This document shows positions 41,949-50,218 of a stretch of DNA of 64,000 bases, one piece after another. The stretch's first letter is position 1. Every line of letters begins with the position of its first letter. Location: assembly GCF_002968015.1 (NCBI RefSeq), contig NZ_PUIP01000015.1, positions 124,001 through 188,000 of the forward strand, given 5' to 3'. Origin of the DNA: Massilia phosphatilytica. Its GTDB lineage: Bacteria > Pseudomonadota > Gammaproteobacteria > Burkholderiales > Burkholderiaceae_D. Both the position numbers and the translations under genes were made by a program. The notes beneath the pieces were generated by a model. The model was not told where the DNA came from. It saw nothing but the letters and a program-made list of their open reading frames with translations, and searched no databases.

Positions 41949-42261
41949 CCGGGGTCAGACCCGTTTTTTGGAAATTCGGGGTCAGAGCACATTTCGGCCG
42001 GAATTCGGGGTCAGAGCACGTTTGAGAACAATTGATCTGGCATGGGTAAAGCCGTATTTACCCGCAAATCGCCATCCTGGCAGCAGGAGTGTGCGCCCGG
42101 CAGGCGCAAAAAATGGCCGCCGCACCATGTCTCGAAAAAGTGCTCTGACCCCGAATTTGCAGAAAAATGTGCTCTGACCCCGAATTTTTCGGACCCGAAT
42201 TTTTGACGCCGGGGTCAGACCCCGTTTTTGGGAAATTGCCCGAAATCGGGGTCTGACCCCG
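41949..42261. repeat. Cluster of GGGGTCAGA palindromic repeats (family 2)
   Basis: Seven copies of a 14-15 nt unit occur in about 310 nt. Two-sided palindromes CGGGGTCAGACCC(C)G lie at 41950-41963 and 42210-42224, and CGGGGTCTGACCCCG at 42247-42261. CGGGGTCAGAGCAC lies forward at 41977-41990 and 42006-42019, and inverted at 42140-42153 and 42169-42182. The paired forward and inverted copies flank a unique core of 120 nt (42020-42139). The layout resembles a REP/BIME or small non-autonomous element, and no transposase is present. The last two units overlap the 3' end of the asparaginase gene. Confidence 0.85.
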
Positions 42262-43294
42262 GTTTGGAGAGCGTGAAGACGGCGTGGATGTCGCCCGCCA
42301 CGGTGCCGCGTGCGTTCTTGATCGGCGGGGCGCGGTACGGCGCCAGGTGTTTGCGGCGCGTGTCGTCCAGCAGGCCCAGTTGATCGAGCACGGCGTAGGT
42401 GGCCGGGTGCAGCGCGCGCACGGCGCCGTCGGCCACCTTGATCGCGATGCCGATGCCGGCCGAGCGGATGCCGATGGCCTGCACCGCGTCCGCGCCGATC
42501 TTCGCGACCCAGTCGCCGCCGCCGGCCTGCATCCAGGCGAGGTCCGTGCGCGAGTCGCCCGACACCATGTCCGGATGCGCCGTCATCGCATCGAACAGAT
42601 CGCCCAGCGCGGCGCCGAGACGGGCGTCCGCGCTGCCCTGCGCCAGGCGTGCGTACAGGTGCGCGAGGCGTGCCAGCGGCATCGCGTAGTTCGGCGCGGA
42701 GCAGCCGTCGATGCCCATCGGGAGCGTGTCTTCCGTCATCTGCACGCAGTCGGCGAGCGTGGCGCGGATCGCGCGCTGCAGCGGATGCGCGGGATCGACA
42801 TAGCCCTCGGTCGGTGCGCCGTGCAGGCGGCACCAGGCGAGGAAGCCGCTGTGCTTGCCGGAGCAATTGTGGTGGACCGTGCGCCAGCGCCGTTCGGCCG
42901 GCACGGGCAGGCCGACGGTGTCGTAGTACAGCGGCGCCGCGCAGCCGCAGGCGAGGTGGCTTTCGTCCAGGCCTATCTTGTCGAGGATGGACGTCACGCC
43001 CACGAGGTGCTTTTCCTCGCCCGAGTGGCTGGCGCACAGCAGGGCCAGTTCGGCACGCGTGAGACCGAAGCGCGCCGGGCCGTCATCGAGCACGAAGGGC
43101 AGGGCCTGGAACGGCTTCAGCGCAGAGCGGGTGAAGGTCATGACGTCGGGATCGCCCGCCGACCACAGCAGGCGGCCGGCCACGTCGACGACGGCGATCG
43201 AACCGTAGTGAATGTTCTCGACCGCATAGCCGCCGGCAAGCTCGCGGTCGGGCGGATAGCCACGCGTCGTGGCGACCAAAGGCACGGGATGCAT
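42215..43294 (-). CDS. L-asparaginase, Ser-Lys (Rhizobium etli-type) family
   Basis: A 359-aa protein of the asparaginase II family unrelated to E. coli AnsB. It has the SxxK pair in TRSALKPFQ, HSGEEKHL, and Cys/Lys of the NCSGKHSGFLAWC metal-site loop known from the R. etli enzyme. No signal peptide. ATG 43294 has GGAG about 7 nt upstream; an earlier in-frame ATG at 43378 lacks one. The last 15 or so residues (SKPGSDPDFGQFPKNGV) are encoded by the family 2 repeats, and the TGA stop lies in a GGGGTCA unit, so the native C-terminus was probably replaced. Confidence 0.85.
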   Translation of the reverse strand: MHPVPLVATTRGYPPDRELAGGYAVENIHYGSIAVVDVAGRLLWSAGDPDVMTFTRSALKPFQALPFVLDDGPARFGLTRAELALLCASHSGEEKHLVGVTSILDKIGLDESHLACGCAAPLYYDTVGLPVPAERRWRTVHHNCSGKHSGFLAWCRLHGAPTEGYVDPAHPLQRAIRATLADCVQMTEDTLPMGIDGCSAPNYAMPLARLAHLYARLAQGSADARLGAALGDLFDAMTAHPDMVSGDSRTDLAWMQAGGGDWVAKIGADAVQAIGIRSAGIGIAIKVADGAVRALHPATYAVLDQLGLLDDTRRKHLAPYRAPPIKNARGTVAGDIHAVFTLSKPGSDPDFGQFPKNGV

Positions 43295-43559
43295 CGGTGC
43301 GCTCCTTCGTCTGGTTGGGCTTTTGACGCCGCCACTGTAACGGATTCCCGCCGCGCAGCGCGCCCGGAACGATGCCAAAAACTATATGCATCCGCAGCAT
43401 TTCGGTCCGGTTTTTCGACAGTTCATCCCTCGTTTTCGACGCTTCGGCGGCTCCCCGATGACGCTGGCCGCGGCCTTTCCTACACTGTCATCACTCGCCG
43501 CACATTAACGACGCGGCGATATGAAAAACGGTGGACCTGCAGAGCATCCGACGATTCTT

Positions 43560-43588
43560 TTGAAATCGTGCTCATGGTCCGTTATACA
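43560..43588 (+). promoter_or_regulatory. Sigma70-type promoter of the small secreted protein
   Basis: TTGAAA (43560-43565) and TATACA (43583-43588) are separated by exactly 17 nt and lie 26 nt before the start codon. They are the only clear signal in the 320-nt gap between the divergent asparaginase gene and this gene (43295-43614). Confidence 0.6.
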
Positions 43589-43614
43589 TATCGAAAATTA
43601 ATATCGGAGCAGTC

Positions 43615-43980
43615 ATGCGTATCGTTCAAGCCCTGGTCTTCACCGCTGCCGCCACCCTGTCCCTGGGCGCCTTCGCCGACCCGTCCATCGCACCGTCGTC
43701 GGCCACCGCGAGCGCCGTGATGGCGTCGTCCTCGCACAGCGCCTATCGCCTGACCCAGGACGAGGCCGAACACATGCGCGGTGCGTTCCGCCTCGCCGAC
43801 GGCCGCACGATCACGATCACCAACAAGATGAATAAACTGTTCGTCGACCTGGACGGCAAGCGCGAGGAACTGCTGCCGGTCGCTCCGAAGAAATTCATCA
43901 CGCGCGACACCGGTGCCACCGTCGCCTTCAACCAGGTGCCGTTCGCCGACGAGGTGGTCGTCAACCAGGCCGCACGCTGA
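43615..43980 (+). CDS. Small secreted protein of unknown function
   Basis: A 121-aa protein with a clear signal peptide (1-21, AFA-D cleavage), a Ser/Ala-rich stretch (about 25-42), then a compact domain with RLADGRTITITNKMNKLFVDLDG and a C-terminus ending in VVNQAAR. I do not recognise a family; the short beta-rich pattern suggests a periplasmic domain. GGAG lies 6-7 nt before the ATG, and a good promoter precedes it. It appears monocistronic. Confidence 0.8.
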   Translation: MRIVQALVFTAAATLSLGAFADPSIAPSSATASAVMASSSHSAYRLTQDEAEHMRGAFRLADGRTITITNKMNKLFVDLDGKREELLPVAPKKFITRDTGATVAFNQVPFADEVVVNQAAR

Positions 43981-44079
43981 TGTGCGGCGCCGAACACGGC
44001 CGGCCTGGCCGAGAGGGTACAGGCCGGCGCCTTTCAACGCGGCGCGAGCGGGGCGGTACGGCCCCGGCGCCGCTTACTT

Positions 44080-44934
44080 TCAGATCGGCGCGCCGAAGCG
44101 CCCGGCCTGGTAATCGATGATCGCCTGCTGGATTTCCTCGCGCGTGTTCATCACGAACGGCCCGTGCGCCACGACGGGTTCGCGGATCGGAAAGGCATGG
44201 CCCAGCAGCAGCACGCTGTCGTGGTCGGCCACGATGTCCAGTTCATCGCCTTCCGTATCGAACTCGGCCAGGTGACAGGCGCTGACCGTTTCCGGCACAC
44301 CCTGGATCACGCCGCGCACGACGTACAGGAACACGTTGCGGTCGAGTAGTCCGCCCACGTGCAGGCGCGCGCCGGCCTTCATCTCCACGATGCACAGCGA
44401 TACGTCCGTCAGCGATTCGATGGGCCCCGTATCGCCGCCAAACGTCCCCGACACGAGGTGCACGCGTATGCCATCGCCCTTGTCCACGATGGGTATCTCG
44501 TCGCGCTGCAGCCCGATGTAGCGAGGCGCCGTCATCTTCAGCGCGGGCGGCAGGTTCACCCACAATTGCAGGATCTCGAGCGGCCCGCCGCGCTCCATGA
44601 ATTCGCGCGGCGACACTTCCGCATGCACGATGCCGCGGCCGGCCGTCATCCATTGCACGCCGCCCGGACCGATCACGCTTTCGTGTCCCGCGCTGTCGCG
44701 GTGCGCGAGCAGGCCGTCGAGGATGAACGTCACGGTCTCGAAGCCGCGGTGCGGATGCGGGCCGAACGGCAGGCCGCGGTTGTGCGGCGGGTAGACCTGC
44801 GGACCGTGGTGGTTGAGGAACAGGAAGGGGTCCACCTGGTCGAGATGCGGACCCGGTACGGGCCGCCGGGTCATGAGGTCGCCGATGTCGTCGCGCAGCG
44901 CGGGGTGGACTCGGCGGATGGTCTTGTGCGTCAT
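44080..44934 (-). CDS. Pirin family protein
   Basis: A 284-aa bicupin protein. The N-terminal cupin has the metal-binding HPHRGFETVTFILDG and a second His/Glu set in GIVHAEVSP; ETHS-like residues are distributed as in quercetinase-type pirins. The C-terminal domain (about 180-284) ends with a charged helix EEIQQAIIDYQAG. Possible functions are quercetin 2,3-dioxygenase activity or redox-linked regulation; neither can be chosen. Convergent with the small secreted protein gene and divergent from the M20 peptidase. Confidence 0.88.
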   Translation of the reverse strand: MTHKTIRRVHPALRDDIGDLMTRRPVPGPHLDQVDPFLFLNHHGPQVYPPHNRGLPFGPHPHRGFETVTFILDGLLAHRDSAGHESVIGPGGVQWMTAGRGIVHAEVSPREFMERGGPLEILQLWVNLPPALKMTAPRYIGLQRDEIPIVDKGDGIRVHLVSGTFGGDTGPIESLTDVSLCIVEMKAGARLHVGGLLDRNVFLYVVRGVIQGVPETVSACHLAEFDTEGDELDIVADHDSVLLLGHAFPIREPVVAHGPFVMNTREEIQQAIIDYQAGRFGAPI

Positions 44935-45054
44935 GGTCGTCTTCGTTCGAATGTACAGCGTCCACGATAACCGATTGCGACCGGAGGAGTCGCCAGCACG
45001 CTTTACGCATCCCTGCTATGCTCGTTTCCCCCATTCAATTTGGAGACGGAGACA

Positions 45055-46584
45055 ATGAACACGAAGACTTGCGCACGCACCCTGGCCGTGGCCATCAGCC
45101 TGGCCTGGGCCGTCAGCGCAACGGGCGCACCCGCCCAGGCCGTGCCGGGCGATGCGGCGATCAAGGCGGCCAAACATGCCGTCACCGCGTACCGTAACGA
45201 CGTCGTCGGCACGCTGGCCAAACTGGTCAGCTACAACACGGTCGCCGACAAGGACATCCCGTGCGACAGTAACCCGCGCCACCAGGCGTTCAAGGACTAC
45301 CTGAAACAGGAAGCGGTCCGACTGGGCCTGGACTTCGCGGACTACGGCTGCGTGGCCATCGTCGGCCTGGGCAAGGGCGAGGAGCGCGTGGGCCTCGTCG
45401 CGCATGGCGACGTGCAGCCCGTCGACGCGAGCAAATGGAAGAAGTCGCCGTTCGAACTGGACCGCACGAGCGAGCCGGGCCGCCTGCTGGCGCGCGGCGC
45501 CGAGGACGACAAGGGCCCCATTGCCACGGCGCTGTACGCGATGAAGTCGCTGAAGGACCTGCAGGTGCCGCTGTCGAAACGCATCGAACTGTACGTCTAC
45601 ATGGCCGAGGAATCGGACTGGGCCCCGCTGGAAGCCTTCATCAAGACGCACACGCTGCCGCAGATGAACATCACGCTCGACGCCGAGTATCCGGCCGTGA
45701 CGGCGGAAAAGGGCTATGGCACGCTGGCCGTGACGATGCCGGCGACCACGGCCGCGCCGCCGGCCGGCGCACCGTTCGTCAAGGCATTCAAGGGCGGCTT
45801 CTTCGGCAGCCAGATTCCGGAAGACGCGCAGGCTTCGATCGCCAACGCGACGCCGGCACTGGAAGCGCAGATCCGCGCGCGCGCCGGCAAGCAGACCGGC
45901 ATGCATTACCAGTTCGAGCGCAAGGACGGCGACCTGATCGTCACGGCGAAGGGCCTGTCGGCGCACTCGTCGAAGCCGGAAGACGGCGTCAACGCCATCA
46001 GCATGCTGGCCGACGCGCTGGCCGTGCAGGCATGGCCGGACACGACGGCCGGCGCGCTGGTGAACTTCCTCAACGAGATGGTGGGCACCGGCTACTACGG
46101 CGAGAAGTTCGGCAGCATTGCCTACCGCGATGCATTCATGGGCCCGATGACGTTTGCGCCGACCGTGATCCGCCAGCAGGACGGCGGGGGCATCGAGCTG
46201 GCGATCAACATCCGCCGCCCGCAGGGCAAGACGACTGAACAGCTGACCAGCGAGATCAACGCCGCGCTCGCGCAGTGGCAGGGCGCGCACGTGCAGCTCG
46301 CGAACATCAAGGCCCAGATCGGCGAGCCGTGGGTGCAACAGGACGCGCCGCAATTGCCGGTGCTGATGAAGACGTTCGCGTACTTCACGGGCATCAAGGA
46401 TCCGAAACCGGTCGCGATCGGCGGCGGCACGAACTCGCGCCTGTTCCCGCATGCCGTCAGCTTCGGCCCGGCGATGCCGCACACGGTCTACACGGGGCAT
46501 TCGGAACACGAGTTCATCACCACGAAGCAGCTCTTGCTGAACCTGCAGATGTACACGGCCGTGCTCGCTGAGCTGGCCAAATAA
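45055..46584 (+). CDS. Secreted M20 family dipeptidase
   Basis: A 509-aa zinc peptidase with a signal peptide (about 1-28). Metal and catalytic residues are visible: His-Asp in VAHGDVQPVD, Asp in RGAEDDKGP, Glu-Glu in YMAEESDWAP, Asp in TLDAEYPAV and His in TGHSEHEF. The architecture, with a lid insertion carrying KGLSAHSSKPEDGVNA, resembles PepV/Xaa-His dipeptidases. ATG 45055 with GGAG upstream is preferred to one 15 nt earlier. It probably hydrolyses short peptides in the periplasm. Confidence 0.88.
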   Translation: MNTKTCARTLAVAISLAWAVSATGAPAQAVPGDAAIKAAKHAVTAYRNDVVGTLAKLVSYNTVADKDIPCDSNPRHQAFKDYLKQEAVRLGLDFADYGCVAIVGLGKGEERVGLVAHGDVQPVDASKWKKSPFELDRTSEPGRLLARGAEDDKGPIATALYAMKSLKDLQVPLSKRIELYVYMAEESDWAPLEAFIKTHTLPQMNITLDAEYPAVTAEKGYGTLAVTMPATTAAPPAGAPFVKAFKGGFFGSQIPEDAQASIANATPALEAQIRARAGKQTGMHYQFERKDGDLIVTAKGLSAHSSKPEDGVNAISMLADALAVQAWPDTTAGALVNFLNEMVGTGYYGEKFGSIAYRDAFMGPMTFAPTVIRQQDGGGIELAINIRRPQGKTTEQLTSEINAALAQWQGAHVQLANIKAQIGEPWVQQDAPQLPVLMKTFAYFTGIKDPKPVAIGGGTNSRLFPHAVSFGPAMPHTVYTGHSEHEFITTKQLLLNLQMYTAVLAELAK

Positions 46585-46921
46585 ATGTGACATTCCAGCG
46601 CCGCCTGGGCCCGCTCCCGGGGGCGCATCACGATTTTGGTCGCCCGGCAGTCATGTAAGCCGGCTTCTCGCCGAAATGTGTAAATCCTTCCATAAGTTTT
46701 GTAGGTTTGGGCCTACACGATCCCCATCTTCATAGGGAATAAATGCCTGGTCAACGGCGTTTCCCTAGGAGAGACAGCAGGCAGGGCCACGGCCGCCGGA
46801 CCGGGCTTCGCATGCTCCGTTGATTGTCGGAAAAACAAGTGCTGACCCCAAGAAAATGTGGCGAAAACGCCATGATAGGATCGGGCCTGACATACGTAGC
46901 GATGCCCGACCTGTCGATGCC
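46585..46921. other. Intergenic region upstream of galT
   Basis: This 337-nt gap contains small inverted repeats: TGTAGG-N6-CCTACA (46700-46717) in an AT-richer stretch, and TGGCG-AAAA-CGCCA (46859-46872), about 50 nt before galT, which could be an operator. A lone GTGCTGACCCC (46839-46849) resembles a decayed family 2 repeat. No convincing promoter hexamers or coding frame were found. Confidence 0.5.
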
Positions 46922-48016
46922 ATGCACAGCCAAGAACTGATCAAACCTGACGGAAGAGACCTGACGTTGTACAGCAGCCGGCCCATCCCGGACGGCATCG
47001 TCGCGACCAGTCCCTTCGCCGAACCGCAGCACGCGAACCCGCACCTGCGCTGGCATCCGCTGCGCGGCGAGTGGGTCACGTATGCCGCGTTCCGCCAGAA
47101 CCGCACGTATCAGCCGCCGCCGCAGTACAACCCGCTGGCACCCACGCGCGATCCGGACCACCCGACCGAGATGCCGGCCGGCGACTACGAGATCGCCGTG
47201 TTCGACAACCGCTTCCCGTCGCTGGCGCTGGACGCGCACGAGCCGCCGGCGTTGACGGTGCCGACCGCGCCTGCCAACGGCAAGTGCGAAGTCGTCGTGT
47301 TCACGCAGGACCCGCAGGCGGCACTTGGCCGGCTGCCGCTGTCGCGCATCGAACTGCTGCTGGAAGTGTGGGGCGACCGCACGCGCAGGATCGGCGGCCA
47401 GCACCACATCCAGTACGTGCTGCCGTTCGAGAATCGCGGCGCCGAAATGGGCGTCACGCTGCACCATCCGCACGGCCAGATCTACGCCTACCCGTTCGTG
47501 CCGCCCGTGCCCGCGCGCCAGCTCGCGCAGGAACGCGAGTACTACCTGCAGCACGGCACGAGCCTCCTGTGCGACATGGCGCGCGACGAGGCCGCCGACG
47601 AGAAGCGCGTCGTGTACCGCGACGACGAGGCGATCGCCTTCGTACCGGCCTGCGCGCGCTATCCGTACGAGGTGTGGGTGATGCCGACGGCGCCGTGCAA
47701 GGACTTCGCGGCCCTCACGCCGGCGCAGCGCACAAGCCTGGCGCGTGCGCTGAAGACGGTGCTGCTCAAGTTCGACTGCCTGTGGGAGCGCCCGTTCCCG
47801 TATCTGATGGTGTGGTACCAGGCGCCGACCGATGGCGCCGACCACCCCGAGACGCAACTGCACTGCCAGTTCTATCCGCCGTACCGCACGCGCGACCGGC
47901 TGAAATACCTGGCCGGCACGGAGATCGGCGCCGGCATGTTCGCGATGGACGTGCTGCCCGAGACGACCGCGTACGAGTTGCAGCAGGTCGACGTGCGGCT
48001 GGAGGACGAGACATGA
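46922..48016 (+). CDS. galT: Galactose-1-phosphate uridylyltransferase
   Basis: Leloir pathway enzyme exchanging UMP between UDP-glucose and galactose 1-phosphate. The 364-aa protein has the active-site HHPHGQIYAYPF with nucleophile His184, FDNRFPSL, and the C-terminal LHCQFYPP metal/histidine region. ATG 46922 gives the family N-terminus (KPDGRDLTLYSSRP); the frame extends upstream without supporting signals. It overlaps the M24 gene by ATGA and heads a four-gene run galT-M24-galK-GH2. Confidence 0.93.
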   Translation: MHSQELIKPDGRDLTLYSSRPIPDGIVATSPFAEPQHANPHLRWHPLRGEWVTYAAFRQNRTYQPPPQYNPLAPTRDPDHPTEMPAGDYEIAVFDNRFPSLALDAHEPPALTVPTAPANGKCEVVVFTQDPQAALGRLPLSRIELLLEVWGDRTRRIGGQHHIQYVLPFENRGAEMGVTLHHPHGQIYAYPFVPPVPARQLAQEREYYLQHGTSLLCDMARDEAADEKRVVYRDDEAIAFVPACARYPYEVWVMPTAPCKDFAALTPAQRTSLARALKTVLLKFDCLWERPFPYLMVWYQAPTDGADHPETQLHCQFYPPYRTRDRLKYLAGTEIGAGMFAMDVLPETTAYELQQVDVRLEDET

Positions 48017-49116
48017 GCCGCGCGGCCGAGGTGTCCGGGAAGCTCGCGCTGCTGCGCGCCGCGCTGGCCGAAGCGGGCGCGCAGGCGATCCGGCTGCGCG
48101 GCACCGACTGGTTCGCGTGGGCGACGGCGGGCGGCGATTCGTCGGTGCTGCTCGCTGCCGACTGCGGCGTGGCCGAGGTGCTCGTCACGCGCGACGACGC
48201 CGTGATCCTGACGGACGCCATCGACGCCGAGCGCCTGCGCCTGGAACAGGTGCCGCCCGGCTTTACGTTTCACATCGCGCCGTGGGCCGAGACGGAGCTG
48301 CGCGACACGTATGTGCTGGGCGTGGCGAACGGCGGCATCGTGCTGTCCGACCATCCGCGCCTGAGTAACGGCACCAGCGAGCAGCCGCTGCCCGCGAGCC
48401 TGCGCCTGCGCCGCATGGTCCTGCTGCCGTCCGAACAGGAACGCTATCGCGCGCTGGGCGTCGACGCCGCTCGTGCGATGTCGGAGACGCTGCGCGCCGC
48501 GCGGCCCGAATGGACGGAGCTCGAACTCGCCGCCGCGGGCGCAGCGGCGTTGTGGCAGCGCGGGATCCAGCCCGCGCTGGTGCTGGCCGCGGGCGCACGC
48601 CGGGGGCCAGCGTTCCGCCATCCCGTGCCGACGACCGAGCCGCTGGGCGCACGCGCGCTGCTCGTGTTCGGTGCGCGCCGCCATGGCCTCGTGGCGAATC
48701 TGTCGCGCGGCGTCGCGTTCGGCACCCTGACCGACGACGAGCGCAATGCGCAAGCCGACTTGCTGCAGGTCGAAGCGACGGGACTCGACGCCGTGCGTCC
48801 GGGCCAGTCGCTGGCCGCCGTCTACCACGCGCTGGAGGCGGCGTACCGCCACGTCAACCGGCCGGACGCGATCCGCGAGCATCACCAGGGCGGCATCACG
48901 GGCTACCAGGCGCGCGAGATCGTCGCGAGTCCGAGCACCGCGACCGGGATCGAGACGGGCATGGCGTTCGCGTTCAATCCGGGCTTCGCCGGGATGAAGG
49001 TCGAGGACACGTTCCTGCTGGGGGCGAATGGACTCGACAACCTGACGCTGGATCCGGACTGGCCGGCGACGACAATCCAGGGCCGTGCGCGGCCCGTTTG
49101 GCTGGAGGTGGCATGA
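48013..49116 (+). CDS. M24 metallopeptidase homologue lacking metal ligands
   Basis: A 367-aa protein with creatinase/aminopeptidase-P fold: an N-terminal domain (1-140) and a pita-bread domain (about 145-340). The usual five metal ligands are mostly lost on motif alignment. The two Asp are replaced near Phe219 and Asn229 (LLVFGARRHGLVANLSRG), and the first Glu by Asn322 (FAFNPGF); His290/291 (EHHQGG) and Glu331 (KVEDTF) remain. It is therefore probably not a di-metal peptidase and may bind a ligand or act otherwise. It is coupled to galT by ATGA and 1 nt from galK, so a link to galactose or galactoside use is expected but unknown. Confidence 0.8.
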   Translation: MSRAAEVSGKLALLRAALAEAGAQAIRLRGTDWFAWATAGGDSSVLLAADCGVAEVLVTRDDAVILTDAIDAERLRLEQVPPGFTFHIAPWAETELRDTYVLGVANGGIVLSDHPRLSNGTSEQPLPASLRLRRMVLLPSEQERYRALGVDAARAMSETLRAARPEWTELELAAAGAAALWQRGIQPALVLAAGARRGPAFRHPVPTTEPLGARALLVFGARRHGLVANLSRGVAFGTLTDDERNAQADLLQVEATGLDAVRPGQSLAAVYHALEAAYRHVNRPDAIREHHQGGITGYQAREIVASPSTATGIETGMAFAFNPGFAGMKVEDTFLLGANGLDNLTLDPDWPATTIQGRARPVWLEVA

Positions 49117-49117
49117 C

Positions 49118-50218
49118 ATGAACAATCCCGAGACCTTCTTCGGCGGCGCCCCGGAAGCGTTCGCGTCGGCCCCCGGCCGCGTCAACCTGCTGGGCGAGCA
49201 CACGGATTACAACGACGGCTACATGCTGCCCGTCGCGACGCCGCAGCGTACCGAGATCGCGCTCGCGCGCAGCCACGACGACCAGCACCACCTGTACTCC
49301 GGCACGCTGGACGGCAACGTCACGTTCGCGGCGAAAGGCGGCAGCGCGCCGCAGGGCTTCGGCAGTTACATCGAAGGCTGCATCCGCCTCGTGGAAGCGA
49401 CGGGCGTGGTCGTGCCGCCGCTGCGCGTGTTCGTGACGACGAACCTCCCGGTCGGCTCCGGCCTGTCGTCGTCCGCGGCGCTCGAAGTGGCGATGCTGCG
49501 CGCCATGCGCAACCTGCTCGGCTTCCCCCTCGACGACGTGAAACTCGCGCAGATCGCGCAGCGCGCCGAGATCGAATTCGCCCGCGTCAACTGCGGCATC
49601 ATGGACCAGATGGCGTCGAGCCTGTGCGACGAACGGAGCATGCTGTTCATCGACGCGCGCACGCTGGAGCATCACCTCGTGCCGATGCCGGAAGGGGCGG
49701 AGCTGATCGTCGTCGACTCCGGCGTGCCGCGCACGCTCGCGGCCAGCAAGTACAACGAACGCCGCGCTGAATGCGAGGAGGCGTCGCGCAAGCTGGGCGT
49801 GAAGGCCCTGCGCGATGTGACCGATCCCGCGGCCGTGGAGTCGCTGCCCGAGCCGCTGCGCCGGCGCGCGCGCCACGTCGTGCTGGAAGACCTGCGCGTG
49901 CTGGAAGCGGCAAAGGGCGTGTCGGCGGAACGCTTCGGCGAACTGATGAACGCGTCGCACGAAAGCCTGCGCGACGACTACGAGGTTTCGATTCCCGAGC
50001 TCGACCAGCTGGTGGCCGCGTTGCGCGCCGCCCCGGGCGTGCTCGGTGCACGCCTGACCGGCGCCGGATTCGGCGGCGCTACCGTGGCTTTATGCCGGGC
50101 TGGCCAGGCAAGACAGGCAGCGGAAACTGCACTCTCCACCTACAACAAAGCAGGACGCCAGGGACGCATCCTGATCCCGGTCCCGACCCAAGGAAAGGAA
50201 AACAATGAGCCAGTTTGA
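49118..50218 (+). CDS. galK: Galactokinase
   Basis: Phosphorylates galactose at C1 with ATP. The 366-aa GHMP kinase has PGRVNLLGEHTDYNDGYMLP (19-38, galactokinase signature), the ATP loop PVGSGLSSSAALEVA (about 120-134), GIMDQMASS (catalytic Asp) and LTGAGFGG near the C-terminus. ATG 49118 follows the M24 stop by 1 nt with GGAGG upstream. The 3' end overlaps the GH2 gene by 14 nt. Confidence 0.95.
   Translation: MNNPETFFGGAPEAFASAPGRVNLLGEHTDYNDGYMLPVATPQRTEIALARSHDDQHHLYSGTLDGNVTFAAKGGSAPQGFGSYIEGCIRLVEATGVVVPPLRVFVTTNLPVGSGLSSSAALEVAMLRAMRNLLGFPLDDVKLAQIAQRAEIEFARVNCGIMDQMASSLCDERSMLFIDARTLEHHLVPMPEGAELIVVDSGVPRTLAASKYNERRAECEEASRKLGVKALRDVTDPAAVESLPEPLRRRARHVVLEDLRVLEAAKGVSAERFGELMNASHESLRDDYEVSIPELDQLVAALRAAPGVLGARLTGAGFGGATVALCRAGQARQAAETALSTYNKAGRQGRILIPVPTQGKENNEPV

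Noticed and set aside
41949..42261. Possible CRISPR array
   Set aside because: Units are only 14-15 nt, face both directions and are unevenly spaced, and no cas genes are present; a palindromic repeat cluster fits better.
46839..46849. A further family 2 repeat (GTGCTGACCCC) before galT
   Set aside because: It lacks two bases of the unit and has no partner; at most a decayed remnant, so it is only mentioned in the intergenic entry.
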